From assembly GCF_007673095.1 (NCBI RefSeq), contig NZ_VDYZ01000002.1:62001-126000 (forward strand): DNA of 64,000 bases. Reading direction: 5' to 3'. Every line of letters begins with the position of its first letter. Position 1 is the stretch's first letter. Both the position numbers and the translations under genes were made by a program. Shown here piece by piece: positions 51,733-60,455 of the stretch. Source of the stretch: Corynebacterium glyciniphilum AJ 3170. Lineage in GTDB: Bacteria; Actinomycetota; Actinomycetes; Mycobacteriales; Mycobacteriaceae. The notes under the pieces are model-generated. The model did not search any database. It was not told the origin of the DNA and worked only from the letters and a program-made list of their open reading frames with translations.

Positions 51733-52043
51733 GTTAATGCTGAGAATTCAGAGAATCCGCAATGATTTTTCGGCATATTCACTGCTGACCATGGGATCCG
51801 TCAATGATCAGTTCGCCCCCGGACATGCCGCGCAGGTCATTCCCGTAGCACACCTGCGGAATTTCCCTTGAATTCACCCACTGTTTACCCTCTCCGTCGT
51901 CAGTCGCAACAACTCCAGTGTCGATGACCTGCAGTTTCACCGAAAAGATCACCACTTAAGTGAACGCTATATACCCCCGATTTTCACCCCCGCTATTTTC
52001 CAGGGAGTAGACGTTTCCGCCGATAGGCGGGATATTTCTAGGT
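51733..52043 (+). promoter_or_regulatory. AT-rich region upstream of the phosphate transporter
   Basis: These 311 bases hold no gene I can support and are clearly more AT-rich than their surroundings. TATATA near 51967-51972 is a possible -10 and a short CCGCC/GGCGG hairpin (52017-52030) precedes the transporter GTG. They probably hold the menB terminator and the transporter promoter, perhaps with phosphate control, but no Pho-type box could be named. Confidence 0.4.
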
Positions 52044-53441
52044 GTGACTGAGCTTCTCATCCTTCTGCTCGTGATCGGGACTGCCCTGGCTTTCGACTTC
52101 ACCAACGGCTTCCACGACACCGCCAACGCGATGGCCACCTCCATCGCCACCAAAGCCCTGAAGCCGAAGACAGCGGTCGCCCTGGCCGGCCTGCTGAACC
52201 TCGTCGGAGCGTTCCTCTCCGTGGAGGTCGCCAAGACGGTGGCCAACGGAATCGTGAACCTCGAGGACTTCGACCTCAGTGTTGTCGCCGAGGCAGACAA
52301 GCTCCTCCTCGTCGTCTTCGCCGGACTTATCGGCGGCATCCTGTGGAATCTCTTCACCTGGCTCTTCGGACTGCCGTCCAGTTCCTCCCACGCGCTGTTC
52401 GGTGGACTGATCGGCGCCGCCATCGCCGCCCTCGGCGTATCGGGTGTCGTGTGGGACGGTGTCCTGCAGAAGATCATCGTCCCGGCACTGGCGGCGCCCG
52501 TGATCGCCGGCCTGGTCGCCGCCGTCGGCACCGCCGGGGTCTTCAAGCTCACCCGACGGACCCGCGAAGGTGAACGCGACAACCTGTTCCGTCTCGGACA
52601 GATCGGCTCCGCGTCCCTGGTGGCCCTCGCCCACGGCACCTCGGACGCCCAGAAGACGATGGGTGTGATCTTCCTGGCCCTCGTCGCCAGCGGAAACCTC
52701 GACGCGGCCGCGGACATGCCCTTCTGGGTCACCGCGAGCTGTGCGATCGCCATCGCGGCCGGAACCTACGCCGGTGGCTGGCGCGTCATCCGGACCCTGG
52801 GCAAGGGTCTGGTGGAGATCACCTCCCCCCAGGGCATGGCAGCCGAGACGTCGTCCGCCGCGATCATCCTGACCTCTGCACACATGGGAATGGCACTGTC
52901 CACCACCCACGTCGCCACCGGCTCAATCCTCGGCTCGGGTGTCGGCAAGCCCGGCGCCAAGGTCCGGTGGGGTGTCGCCGGACGGATGGGAATCGCCTGG
53001 ATCACGACACTGCCTCTGGCAGCGGCCGTTTCCTGGCTGGTGTGGACGCTCTCCAACCTCGTCGCAGAAGCCACGACAATGGCCGTAGGCTCCCTGTTCT
53101 CTTTCCTGATCCTGGCGGCCGGTGTCGGACTCATCGTGTACAAGGCACGGAAGCAGCCGGTACACGCCGACAACGTCAACGAGGACTGGGACGAGCACGG
53201 ACTGGCCCCTGACGCCGGCACCGACACCACGATCGGAGCCGACACGGATTCCGACAAGGATTCCGACAAGGTCCCTGCGAAGCAGGACTCCGACACCTTC
53301 GTCCACGCACTCGCCGGCGCGGGCGTCGGGACGCCCTCCGACAACACCGGCACCGACGACCCGACCATCGGACGCGGTGACCCCGCCTCCGTCCTCGACA
53401 CCTCCGCCGGACATCCGACCAGCACCTCCAGGGAGAACTGA
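52044..53441 (+). CDS. pit: PiT-family inorganic phosphate transporter
   Basis: The 465-residue membrane protein has the duplicated PiT signatures: FDFTNGFHDTANAMATSIAT near the start and MGMALSTTHVATGSILGSGV in the second half, with about ten spans. It imports phosphate or metal phosphate with protons. A long acidic tail (about 85 residues with DTDSDKDSDK) is probably disordered. The GTG start has no clear ribosome site. A small membrane protein follows three bases later. Confidence 0.92.
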   Translation: MTELLILLLVIGTALAFDFTNGFHDTANAMATSIATKALKPKTAVALAGLLNLVGAFLSVEVAKTVANGIVNLEDFDLSVVAEADKLLLVVFAGLIGGILWNLFTWLFGLPSSSSHALFGGLIGAAIAALGVSGVVWDGVLQKIIVPALAAPVIAGLVAAVGTAGVFKLTRRTREGERDNLFRLGQIGSASLVALAHGTSDAQKTMGVIFLALVASGNLDAAADMPFWVTASCAIAIAAGTYAGGWRVIRTLGKGLVEITSPQGMAAETSSAAIILTSAHMGMALSTTHVATGSILGSGVGKPGAKVRWGVAGRMGIAWITTLPLAAAVSWLVWTLSNLVAEATTMAVGSLFSFLILAAGVGLIVYKARKQPVHADNVNEDWDEHGLAPDAGTDTTIGADTDSDKDSDKVPAKQDSDTFVHALAGAGVGTPSDNTGTDDPTIGRGDPASVLDTSAGHPTSTSREN

Positions 53442-53443
53442 CC

Positions 53444-53740
53444 ATGACCATCCTTGAATCACTGCTCCAGGTCACCATCGCCGGACTCGTACTGGGTGCC
53501 GGACTGCCGATCCTGTTCGGCGTAGGCATCCGCCTCTGGGTCCCGAGCTCGGCCGGGTCTGCAACTGGTACCGGCGCGGCGCCGGACATCGCCCCCTGGC
53601 GCCGTACCGCTGCCGTCGTCATCTTCGGCGTCATCGCCCTGGCGATCGTCGTCGGGCTGCTGTGGATCACCCAGGGTCGCATCTACTCGACATTCGGCTG
53701 GGACGTCTTCGGCACGGCCGGGCAGGCCGGCGGGCACTGA
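53444..53740 (+). CDS. Small membrane protein next to the phosphate transporter
   Basis: The 98-residue product has two membrane segments (TIAGLVLGAGLPILFGVGIRLW and TAAVVIFGVIALAIVVGLLWI) separated by a small-residue loop. I do not recognise a family. It begins two bases after the transporter stop, so it is probably co-translated and may work with it. Confidence 0.75.
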   Translation: MTILESLLQVTIAGLVLGAGLPILFGVGIRLWVPSSAGSATGTGAAPDIAPWRRTAAVVIFGVIALAIVVGLLWITQGRIYSTFGWDVFGTAGQAGGH

Positions 53741-53800
53741 TCCGGCGACTGGGCATTCGCACCAGAAATACCCTTCACGCAGCAAGAACATAAACAATAC

Positions 53801-53830
53801 TTGACGACTCCCATTGTTTGTATCTACCAT
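53801..53830 (+). promoter_or_regulatory. Candidate promoter of the 53907 gene
   Basis: TTGACG at 53801-53806 and TACCAT at 53825-53830 with 18 bases between form a fair housekeeping promoter, in an AT-rich stretch. It would give a leader of about 70 bases before the 136-residue protein. Confidence 0.5.
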
Positions 53831-53906
53831 CTCTGGGAGATCGTCAACGTAGTGTCCGTACCCCCGCCGCTCCCGGCGAGTACCTGCCTGAAGGAAGTGA
53901 AGTCCC

Positions 53907-54317
53907 ATGCCGTACCCGACATCCATCACCCGGCCGCTGGTCCGTCTCTTCGACTGGTACCGCAGGCCCGGCGCCGGAGTCCACACCACCACCGACAGCA
54001 CGGTCCTCGGCGTGCTGCCAGGTTCGCGCCCCGACCGCCGCGAGACCGGTGCGACGCAGGCGCGGGGCACCACGACCCTTCACCGGACCGTGCAGCCCGA
54101 GCACACCGGGCCGAACACCCGGGTGTTCTCGCCGACCGCGCTCGGTGTCGGCTCCGACACCACTGATGTACTGGCCCTCCTCATCGACGAAGGGCGCACT
54201 CCCGCCACGCCCCGTGAGGTCCGCGCCGCATTCCGCGCGCTGCACGGGTACCGCCCCTCGACTGCAGAGGCCACCGCGGCCTGCACCGCTGTGGCGTCTT
54301 TCGGACTCCTGGCCTGA
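53907..54317 (+). CDS. Hypothetical soluble protein, no recognised family
   Basis: The 136-residue product has a basic Pro/Arg/Thr-rich first half and an Ala-rich helical end (STAEATAACTAVASFGLLA). No signal peptide, membrane span or motif was recognised. AAGGAAG precedes the ATG and a good promoter lies 77 bases upstream, so it is probably a real single gene. It lies 41 bases before menE on the same strand. Confidence 0.6.
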   Translation: MPYPTSITRPLVRLFDWYRRPGAGVHTTTDSTVLGVLPGSRPDRRETGATQARGTTTLHRTVQPEHTGPNTRVFSPTALGVGSDTTDVLALLIDEGRTPATPREVRAAFRALHGYRPSTAEATAACTAVASFGLLA

Positions 54318-54358
54318 GCCACCTCCCTGCACCCCGTCTACGGCGTAGCGTGGTCCGG

Positions 54359-55540
54359 GTGACGCTTGAAGCACTCCCCCTCGATCTCAATCCCCGAAGC
54401 ATCGCCGACGCACTCCCGGTACTGGAAGAGCTGCTCGACGGTCGCCGTGCGGTGCTGCCCACGACACCGGGACAGTCTCAGGAGCTGATGTCCCGGATGA
54501 CGGTCGCAGGCGATGAAGCCCCCGGCACCCTCATCGCCTGCACGTCGGGATCCACCGGCCAGCCGAAGGGCGCCCGCCTGCGCACCGCGAATCTGACTGC
54601 CTCGGCCGAGGCCACCGCAGCTTTACTCGCCGAGCGTTTCGGCACCGGGACGGGCCCCTGGCTGTTGGCCCTGCCACCACACCATATCGCCGGGCTGCAG
54701 GTCATTCTCCGCAGCCTCCACGCCGGGTACTCACCCGACGTCCTCCCTGGCGGCACCTTCACCCCGGAGGCTTTCATCCGGGCCACCTCGTCCCTGCGGT
54801 CCTCACATCCGTCGCAGGACCTCCACACCTCCCTGGTCCCGACCCAGTTGCACCGGCTGATCGACGATGAGCAGGGGCGCTCGGCACTACGCGAGTACGC
54901 CGCAGTCCTGGTCGGCGGAGCTGCGACCAGCACCGGCCTCGCCGAGACCGCACGACGCCACGACATCCCGATCGTGCTGACCTACGGTTCCTCGGAGACC
55001 GCGGGCGGCATGGTCTACGACGGCCGCGCCCTCCCCGGGACCGATGTGACGATCGACGCCGAAACCGGTCGGATCCTCCTGTCCGGCCCGACCGTCGCCG
55101 ACGGATACTGCAATGTCTCGGGCCCGGTCGAGGACGATGCCTTTCCCTCGCCCGGTACCTTCCGCACCAGTGATCTCGGATGCGTCAGCGACGGCGTCCT
55201 CACCGTACGGGGCCGTGCCGACGGCGCGATCAACAGCGGCGGTATGAAAATTCTCCCGGAGGACGTGGAATCCGCCCTTGGCGAACTCGGGTACACAGCC
55301 TGCGTCGTCGGACGTCCCGACACCGACTGGGGTGAGATCGTCACCGCTCTGGTCGAGTTTCCCGATGACGTCCCGGCGGAGCGTACCGCCCAGCTGCGTA
55401 CCGTCATGAAGGATGCCGGTCTCCCGGCACACCTGATACCGCGTCGTCTCCTCAGTACCCGACGCCTTCCCACGACCGGCCCCGGGAAGATCGACCGTCG
55501 GGCGGTCCGCGAGGAACTCCGGACTAGGCTGGACCCCTGA
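54359..55540 (+). CDS. menE: o-Succinylbenzoate-CoA ligase
   Basis: An acyl-adenylate ligase that makes succinylbenzoyl-CoA. It has the phosphate loop CTSGSTGQPKG, LTYGSSETAGG, RTSDLG, GRADGAINSGGMKI and the closing GKIDRRAVRE with the catalytic lysine. At 393 residues it is the short actinobacterial form. The GTG at 54359 is preferred over GTG 54350: TAGCGT seven bases earlier fits a leaderless start. The stop is 31 bases before the menA start. Confidence 0.9.
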   Translation: MTLEALPLDLNPRSIADALPVLEELLDGRRAVLPTTPGQSQELMSRMTVAGDEAPGTLIACTSGSTGQPKGARLRTANLTASAEATAALLAERFGTGTGPWLLALPPHHIAGLQVILRSLHAGYSPDVLPGGTFTPEAFIRATSSLRSSHPSQDLHTSLVPTQLHRLIDDEQGRSALREYAAVLVGGAATSTGLAETARRHDIPIVLTYGSSETAGGMVYDGRALPGTDVTIDAETGRILLSGPTVADGYCNVSGPVEDDAFPSPGTFRTSDLGCVSDGVLTVRGRADGAINSGGMKILPEDVESALGELGYTACVVGRPDTDWGEIVTALVEFPDDVPAERTAQLRTVMKDAGLPAHLIPRRLLSTRRLPTTGPGKIDRRAVREELRTRLDP

Positions 55541-55571
55541 ATAGTTGAAGGCACGCCGTCAGGAGACCCCT

Positions 55572-56453
55572 TTGTCCGAAAACACAGCCACCGCCGGCGA
55601 CTGGTTGACCGGCGCACGCCCACACACCTGGGCAAATGCCGTCGCCCCGGTCCTCGCCGGTACAGCCGCCGCCGTGTACGACGGACAGGCATCCTGGACC
55701 AGGGCCCTTCTGGCGGCGGTGGTTGCCATGGCCCTGATCATCGGTGTGAACTACGCCAACGACTACTCCGACGGAATCCGTGGCACCGATGACGACCGCA
55801 CCGGCCCCCTGCGGCTGACGGGCTCCGGGCTTGTCCCGCCGGAGCGGGTGAAGTACGCGGCGTTCCTGAGCTTCGCCGTCGCCGGAGTGGCAGGAATCAT
55901 CCTGTCGCTGCTCTCCTCGTGGTGGCTGATCCTCATCGGTGCACTGTGCATCCTCGGCGCCTGGTTCTACACCGGTGGGAAGAACCCCTACGGATACCGC
56001 GGCCTGGGGGAGGTCGCCGTCTTCGTGTTCTTCGGACTCGTGGCCGTGACCGGTACCGAGTTCACCCAGTCCGGCACGGTCAGCTGGGTCGGACTGCTGC
56101 TGGCGGTGGGTGTCGGAAGTTTGTCGGCGTCGGTGAACCTGGTCAACAACCTCCGCGACATTCCCACCGACAAAGAGGCGGGGAAGACGACTCTCGCCGT
56201 GGTCCTCGGCGACCGTCCGACCCGCGTCCTGTACGTGGTCCTGGTGCTGGTGTCGGTAGTTGTCACCGTGGCGGTGTCTGCCGCGGGCATTGCTGCACTG
56301 ATCTCCCTGGCTGCGGTACCCCTGCTGTTCGTGGCCGCGCTGCCGGTGGTCAGGGGGGCGAACGGCAAGGAGCTCATTCCCGTCCTGGGGCTGACCGGAC
56401 GGGGAATGCTCGTCTGGGCAGTCGCGATGTTCATCGCGATGCTGCTGGGGTGA
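55572..56453 (+). CDS. menA: 1,4-Dihydroxy-2-naphthoate polyprenyltransferase
   Basis: A UbiA-type membrane enzyme that joins the polyprenyl tail to the naphthoate. The 293-residue product has about eight spans, the first Asp-rich motif NYANDYSDGIRGTDDDR near residue 60 and a second one in NNLRDIPTDKEAGK. The TTG at 55572 has AGGAG seven bases before it, and family members start near this point. The TTG at 55545 is rejected. Confidence 0.92.
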   Translation: MSENTATAGDWLTGARPHTWANAVAPVLAGTAAAVYDGQASWTRALLAAVVAMALIIGVNYANDYSDGIRGTDDDRTGPLRLTGSGLVPPERVKYAAFLSFAVAGVAGIILSLLSSWWLILIGALCILGAWFYTGGKNPYGYRGLGEVAVFVFFGLVAVTGTEFTQSGTVSWVGLLLAVGVGSLSASVNLVNNLRDIPTDKEAGKTTLAVVLGDRPTRVLYVVLVLVSVVVTVAVSAAGIAALISLAAVPLLFVAALPVVRGANGKELIPVLGLTGRGMLVWAVAMFIAMLLG

Positions 56454-56492
56454 TCAGCCGTCACCCGGCGGTGTAACCCGCCCGGTACCGAC

Positions 56493-56537
56493 GGAGCAAC
56501 CCTACAGGCCGCTCACACCAACCTACGAGGTTGCTCG
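56493..56537. repeat. Decayed copy of the dispersed palindrome (copy B)
   Basis: This 45-base segment aligns without gaps to the 41184-41228 element, with about 32 identical positions, including GGAGCAACCCT at the left and ACCAACCT and GGTTGCTC at the right. Its arms pair only in the outer eight bases and a short inner patch, so it has decayed. It lies between convergent menA and the DUF4229 gene. Confidence 0.65.
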
Positions 56538-56597
56538 CGGCCCGAGGGTTGTTGACCGGTTTCATTCGCGGGAAGGTCCCAGCCACCGGTTCGGCAG

Positions 56598-56945
56598 TCA
56601 GTCGAGCCGCTCCTCGAGCTGGGCGCGCATCTGCTCCTTGTGCGCCCGGCGTCCGGCGTCGCGGATCGCGATCTGCTCATTGACACGCAGCCGCAACTTC
56701 TTGAAAAGCAGCATCGACAGCGGCAGTGCCACGATCAACGCAAGAAGAGCACTCATCAGCAGGGGGAAAGACTGCCCCATCCCCAGCAGGACGGCCACCG
56801 ACTGGATGATGACCGTCAGCACGACGAACACCAGCAACCGCGCGAGACCGTAGAGGGCGATGTCACGCCATGCGCCCGCCGGAAGGCGCCCCGGCTTCAG
56901 ATCCGGGCTGCCTGGGTTTTCTGAACTGGTGCTGTTCTCGTCCAC
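56598..56945 (-). CDS. DUF4229-like membrane protein
   Basis: The 115-residue product has two membrane segments (YGLARLLVFVVLTVIIQSVAVLL and FPLLMSALLALIVALPLSMLLF) followed by an Arg/Glu-rich cytoplasmic helix (RVNEQIAIRDAGRRAHKEQM), the DUF4229 pattern. The GTG at 56945 has AAGGTGG five bases upstream; a start at 56993 is less likely. Function unknown. Confidence 0.75.
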   Translation of the reverse strand: MDENSTSSENPGSPDLKPGRLPAGAWRDIALYGLARLLVFVVLTVIIQSVAVLLGMGQSFPLLMSALLALIVALPLSMLLFKKLRLRVNEQIAIRDAGRRAHKEQMRAQLEERLD

Positions 56946-57124
56946 GACGACCACCTTACGACCCGTCGTGACACAGCCCCAAACCTCTCGCACCCCGCGT
57001 TCGCTCTCGGCGATGAACCCTATTCACGCCCCGTGATCGACTCCACGCCGTGAGGTGGTTAGCATGGAGGAAGACACGTCGGTCCGACACCGACCACCCC
57101 TACGCCGACAGGAGGTCGACAACA

Positions 57125-57589
57125 ATGGGACGTCTAGTGATCGTTGTGCTCGTCATCGTCACAGTCATCGTACTGTGGAAGGCGTTCGGGCCGAAGACGT
57201 GGAACAACACGTCACGTACGCCGCAGAACACTCAGTTCCCGTCGCTGGGCCGCCAGAAGAACCAGGCCACCAAGACGAAGGGCCCGGACGACGACCCCGA
57301 TTTCCTGTGGAACATCAAGAAAGAACGCTTCAAGGCCCAGCGCGAGGCCGAACGGCGTGAGCAGGAGGCGGTGGAACGCGCCCGGCGCGGTGAGCACTGG
57401 AGGCACGAAGAACACGGGGAGCAGAGCGGGTCCGGAAAGAAGGACAACAGCACTCCACCCGCCGCATCACCCGAGTCCACGGACACGAACCCCGGAAAGG
57501 GGCAGTCTGACGGCAAGGGAGCCCGGGGCAGCCAGGGGGACCCTGGACACCAGGAAAAGAAGGACGGCGAGAACGGCGCCCAGGGGTAG
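57125..57589 (+). CDS. Hypothetical single-span membrane protein with charged tail
   Basis: The 154-residue product has one amino-terminal membrane span (LVIVVLVIVTVIVLW), then a highly charged region rich in Lys, Arg, Glu and Gln with a helical stretch (KKERFKAQREAERREQEAVE), and a Gly/Ser/Asp-rich end. AGGAGGT nine bases before the ATG is a strong site. I do not recognise a family. It is convergent with rfbA, seven bases away. Confidence 0.7.
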   Translation: MGRLVIVVLVIVTVIVLWKAFGPKTWNNTSRTPQNTQFPSLGRQKNQATKTKGPDDDPDFLWNIKKERFKAQREAERREQEAVERARRGEHWRHEEHGEQSGSGKKDNSTPPAASPESTDTNPGKGQSDGKGARGSQGDPGHQEKKDGENGAQG

Positions 57590-57595
57590 CGCTCC

Positions 57596-58471
57596 TCAGA
57601 CCTCTTTTCCTCGCCGCAGCAGCGTCCGGAGGTAAGAGGCGTACGCCGAGGACCCGTGAGTGTCAGCCCGCTGAGCGAGCTCGTCGTCCGTCAGGTACCC
57701 CATCCGCCAGGCAACTTCCTCGGGGCAGCCGATCTTGAGGCCCTGGCGTTCCTCGATCGTGCGCACGAAGTCACCCGCGGCCATGAGGTTGTCGACGGTG
57801 CCGGTGTCCAACCAGGCTGTCCCGCGCGGGAGGATGTCGACCTGAAGTTCCCCCCGCTCCAGGTAGACCCGGTTGACGTCGGTGATCTCGAGTTCGCCAC
57901 GCGCTGAGGGTTCGAGCCCCCTGGCGACGTCGACCACGTCCGGCGCATAGAAGTACAGGCCGGGCACCGCGAAGTGGGACAGCGGGTCCTCCGGCTTCTC
58001 CTCCAGCGACGTCGCCGTCCCGTCCTCGTCGAAATCGACCACGCCGTACGCCGAGGGATCCGCGACCCAGTACGCGAAGATCGCTCCCCCCTTGACGTCA
58101 TGGAAACGACGCAGCTGGGAGCCGAGACCGGCACCGTAGAAGATGTTGTCGCCGAGCACCAGGGCGACCGGTTCGTCACCGATGAAATCCGCACCCAGGA
58201 CGAACGCCTCGGCCAGGCCGTCGGGGGCGTCCTGCACGGTGTAGTCGATACTGACACCGAACTGCGAACCGTCACCGAGCAGCCGCCGGAACTGGTCATT
58301 GTCCTCGGGGGTGGTGATGACGAGAATCTCACGGATTCCCGCCAGCATCAGGGTACTCAGCGGGTAGTAGATCATCGGCTTGTCGTAGACGGGGACGAGC
58401 TGCTTGGACACCCCGAGAGTGATGGGCCGCAACCTGGACCCGGTACCACCGGCCAGGATGATGCCGCGCAT
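57596..58471 (-). CDS. rfbA: Glucose-1-phosphate thymidylyltransferase
   Basis: Makes dTDP-glucose for dTDP-rhamnose, needed for cell-wall linker synthesis in this group. The 291-residue product has the nucleotide loop [38 protein letters not shown] and [14 protein letters not shown]. The ATG overlaps the rfbC stop by one base with AAGGTGA before it; a GTG three bases earlier is possible. It is the last gene of the pair. Confidence 0.94.
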   Translation of the reverse strand: MRGIILAGGTGSRLRPITLGVSKQLVPVYDKPMIYYPLSTLMLAGIREILVITTPEDNDQFRRLLGDGSQFGVSIDYTVQDAPDGLAEAFVLGADFIGDEPVALVLGDNIFYGAGLGSQLRRFHDVKGGAIFAYWVADPSAYGVVDFDEDGTATSLEEKPEDPLSHFAVPGLYFYAPDVVDVARGLEPSARGELEITDVNRVYLERGELQVDILPRGTAWLDTGTVDNLMAAGDFVRTIEERQGLKIGCPEEVAWRMGYLTDDELAQRADTHGSSAYASYLRTLLRRGKEV

Positions 58472-59145
58472 CACTCACCTTCCCAGTTCTCGGCGTCACT
58501 CTGCGCCTGCTCCCACGCCAGCCGCAACTCCTTCTCCCAGCCGCGGCACTCGTTCCAGGACGGAAGCGCCAGGCCACCACCCTCGAATTCCGCGACGGTG
58601 GGCGCTGCGCGGTCCTTGTCCGACAACACCACGTCCCCGGTGACCCCGGCGACTCCGTGTGCCCCCCAGTCGATGCCGAGCGCGGAGTCGAGAGGGTTGA
58701 CGGCATGCTCGGCGCCGGGGTCGTAACCTTCAGAGACGAGGTAGCTCACCGTCGCCTCCCCCGTCCCGGCGGGCACCCCGAAGGCGTGGCCGACGCCGAT
58801 CGGGATGTAGACGCCCGCGCGGTTGTCCGCGGAGAGCTCGACGACCACGTGCTTCATGAAGGTGGGCGAACCGCGCCGGAGGTCCACGAGAACATCGACG
58901 ATGCGTCCCGCCACACAGGTGACGTACTTCGCCTGCCCCGGGGGGACGTCAGCGAAGTGGACACCACGGATCACGCCGTCACGGGACGTCGACAGATTCG
59001 CCTGCGGCACGTCGAGAGGATACCCGAGCTTCTCGGCGACGACGTCTGCGCGGAACCATTCGTGGAAGGTGCCACGATCGTCGCCGAAGACGCGGGGTTC
59101 GGCGACCCAGGCGCCCGGAATCTCGAGATCGGTGATGTCATGCAT
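58471..59145 (-). CDS. rfbC: dTDP-4-dehydrorhamnose 3,5-epimerase
   Basis: The 224-residue cupin enzyme has [19 protein letters not shown] with the catalytic His, [14 protein letters not shown] and [11 protein letters not shown]. It ends some 30 residues past the usual length in a helical tail. In some corynebacteria RmlC is fused to RmlD; here no reductase domain follows. TATGGT seven bases before the ATG suggests a leaderless start. rfbB lies about 4.3 kb further on, separated by the desaturase and two exported-protein genes. Confidence 0.9.
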   Translation of the reverse strand: MHDITDLEIPGAWVAEPRVFGDDRGTFHEWFRADVVAEKLGYPLDVPQANLSTSRDGVIRGVHFADVPPGQAKYVTCVAGRIVDVLVDLRRGSPTFMKHVVVELSADNRAGVYIPIGVGHAFGVPAGTGEATVSYLVSEGYDPGAEHAVNPLDSALGIDWGAHGVAGVTGDVVLSDKDRAAPTVAEFEGGGLALPSWNECRGWEKELRLAWEQAQSDAENWEGE

Positions 59146-59152
59146 GCCCACC

Positions 59153-59158
59153 ACCATA
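59153..59158 (-). promoter_or_regulatory. Candidate leaderless -10 of rfbC
   Basis: On the minus strand TATGGT (complement of 59153-59158) lies seven bases before the rfbC ATG, and no ribosome-binding site is present. This is the arrangement of leaderless transcripts. Confidence 0.45.
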
Positions 59159-59241
59159 ACGTCATGACGTCACGGGGGATACGGCAGACACGGCAGAGCT
59201 CTCAGGTGTGGTACCGCCAGGGTATTCCCAGCTACTTTATC

Positions 59242-59271
59242 TTGAAACACATATCTTTCTGTCTGTAATGT
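59242..59271 (+). promoter_or_regulatory. Promoter of the oxidoreductase-desaturase pair
   Basis: TTGAAA at 59242-59247 and TAATGT at 59266-59271 with 18 bases between form a good promoter. The start would fall on the ATG at 59279, so the first gene is probably leaderless. Confidence 0.55.
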
Positions 59272-59278
59272 CGTTGTG

Positions 59279-60400
59279 ATGAACAAAGTGCGACTCGGGA
59301 AGGTCGTGGCCCGCGCCACGAAACCGCTCACGCCTGCCCTGAGAAAACTGACCACTCCCCTGACCCCCACGGACTACGCCGGTCTCTTCGATCCGCTCCG
59401 CGGCCGGGAGGTACGGGGTCGCATCATGGCGGTCTCCCGCGACGGCGGTTACACCACGCTCACCATCTCACCCGGTCCCGGCATGACGGGCGCCTTCCAC
59501 GCCGGCCAGTTCATCGGCCTCGGCCTGGACATCGACGGCCGGTGGCGCTGGCGCTGCTACTCCCTGACGAATGCTCCGGTGCGTACCGGCCACGGGCGGT
59601 CGCGCACGCTGACCGTCACCGTCAAGCCTGTACCGGGAGGAGAGGTCTCGGGTCACCTGGCCGAATACGCCACCGTCGGGCAGATCATCCGGTTGACCGC
59701 CCCCGGCGGCGACTTCCATCTGCCGTCGCCTGTGCCGGAGCGGTTGCTCTTCATCACCGCCGGCGCGGGCATCACCCCGGTCATGTCGATGGTGCGGTGG
59801 ATCCGTGAAGAGCACACCCCGGACACCTGGCCTGACGTCGTCCACATCCACAGCGAGCGCGGTCCCCGGCCTCCCGAGCCCTTCGCCGACGAGCTCGACG
59901 ACCTTCACGCACAGACCCCGTCCTACCGGCTGATCAGGTGGAACTCCTCCCTCGACGGACGGCTGGGGGTGGAGAACGTGACGGCCGCAGTCCCGGACTG
60001 GGAGTCCCGCGAGGCGTTCGCCTGCGGCCCCGGCCCCCTGCTCGAGGCACTCACCGAGGCCATACCCGACATCCACACCGAGACTTTCCACGCACAGGGC
60101 GCGGCCTCCGGCAACGCCGGCGCCTCGCCCGACCCTGCGGACCTCGGTGGCGACATCGAGTTCGGTGACACCGGTGTCGTCACCACCTCCACGGGGTCGA
60201 CGACCATCCTCGACGCGGCCGAGAACTGCGGCATCAGTCTGGTGCACGGCTGCCGCATGGGGATCTGCCGGACGTGCGTCACCCCCATCACCGACGGCAC
60301 CGCCGTGGACCTGAGAGACGGTGCCACGTACGGTCCCGGCGAACAGATCCGCACCTGCTGCAGCGTCCCGTCGGGTTACCTCCACATCGCCGGCAGCTGA
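59279..60400 (+). CDS. Ferredoxin reductase-type oxidoreductase with [2Fe-2S] domain
   Basis: The 373-residue product combines an FAD/NAD module and a plant-type ferredoxin domain. RCYSLTN near residue 94 binds FAD, GAGITPVMSM near 162 binds the nicotinamide part, and CRMGICRTC near 325 with a later Cys (RTCCS) supplies the iron-sulfur cluster. This build, followed by a desaturase 55 bases later, matches the Rv3230c-DesA3 electron-transfer pair of mycobacteria. GTG 59276 is an alternative start. Confidence 0.88.
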   Translation: MNKVRLGKVVARATKPLTPALRKLTTPLTPTDYAGLFDPLRGREVRGRIMAVSRDGGYTTLTISPGPGMTGAFHAGQFIGLGLDIDGRWRWRCYSLTNAPVRTGHGRSRTLTVTVKPVPGGEVSGHLAEYATVGQIIRLTAPGGDFHLPSPVPERLLFITAGAGITPVMSMVRWIREEHTPDTWPDVVHIHSERGPRPPEPFADELDDLHAQTPSYRLIRWNSSLDGRLGVENVTAAVPDWESREAFACGPGPLLEALTEAIPDIHTETFHAQGAASGNAGASPDPADLGGDIEFGDTGVVTTSTGSTTILDAAENCGISLVHGCRMGICRTCVTPITDGTAVDLRDGATYGPGEQIRTCCSVPSGYLHIAGS

Positions 60401-60455
60401 CCGGCACACCAGCGGCGCCAACGAGCCCCCTCTACCACCAAAGGAGCCACGACAC

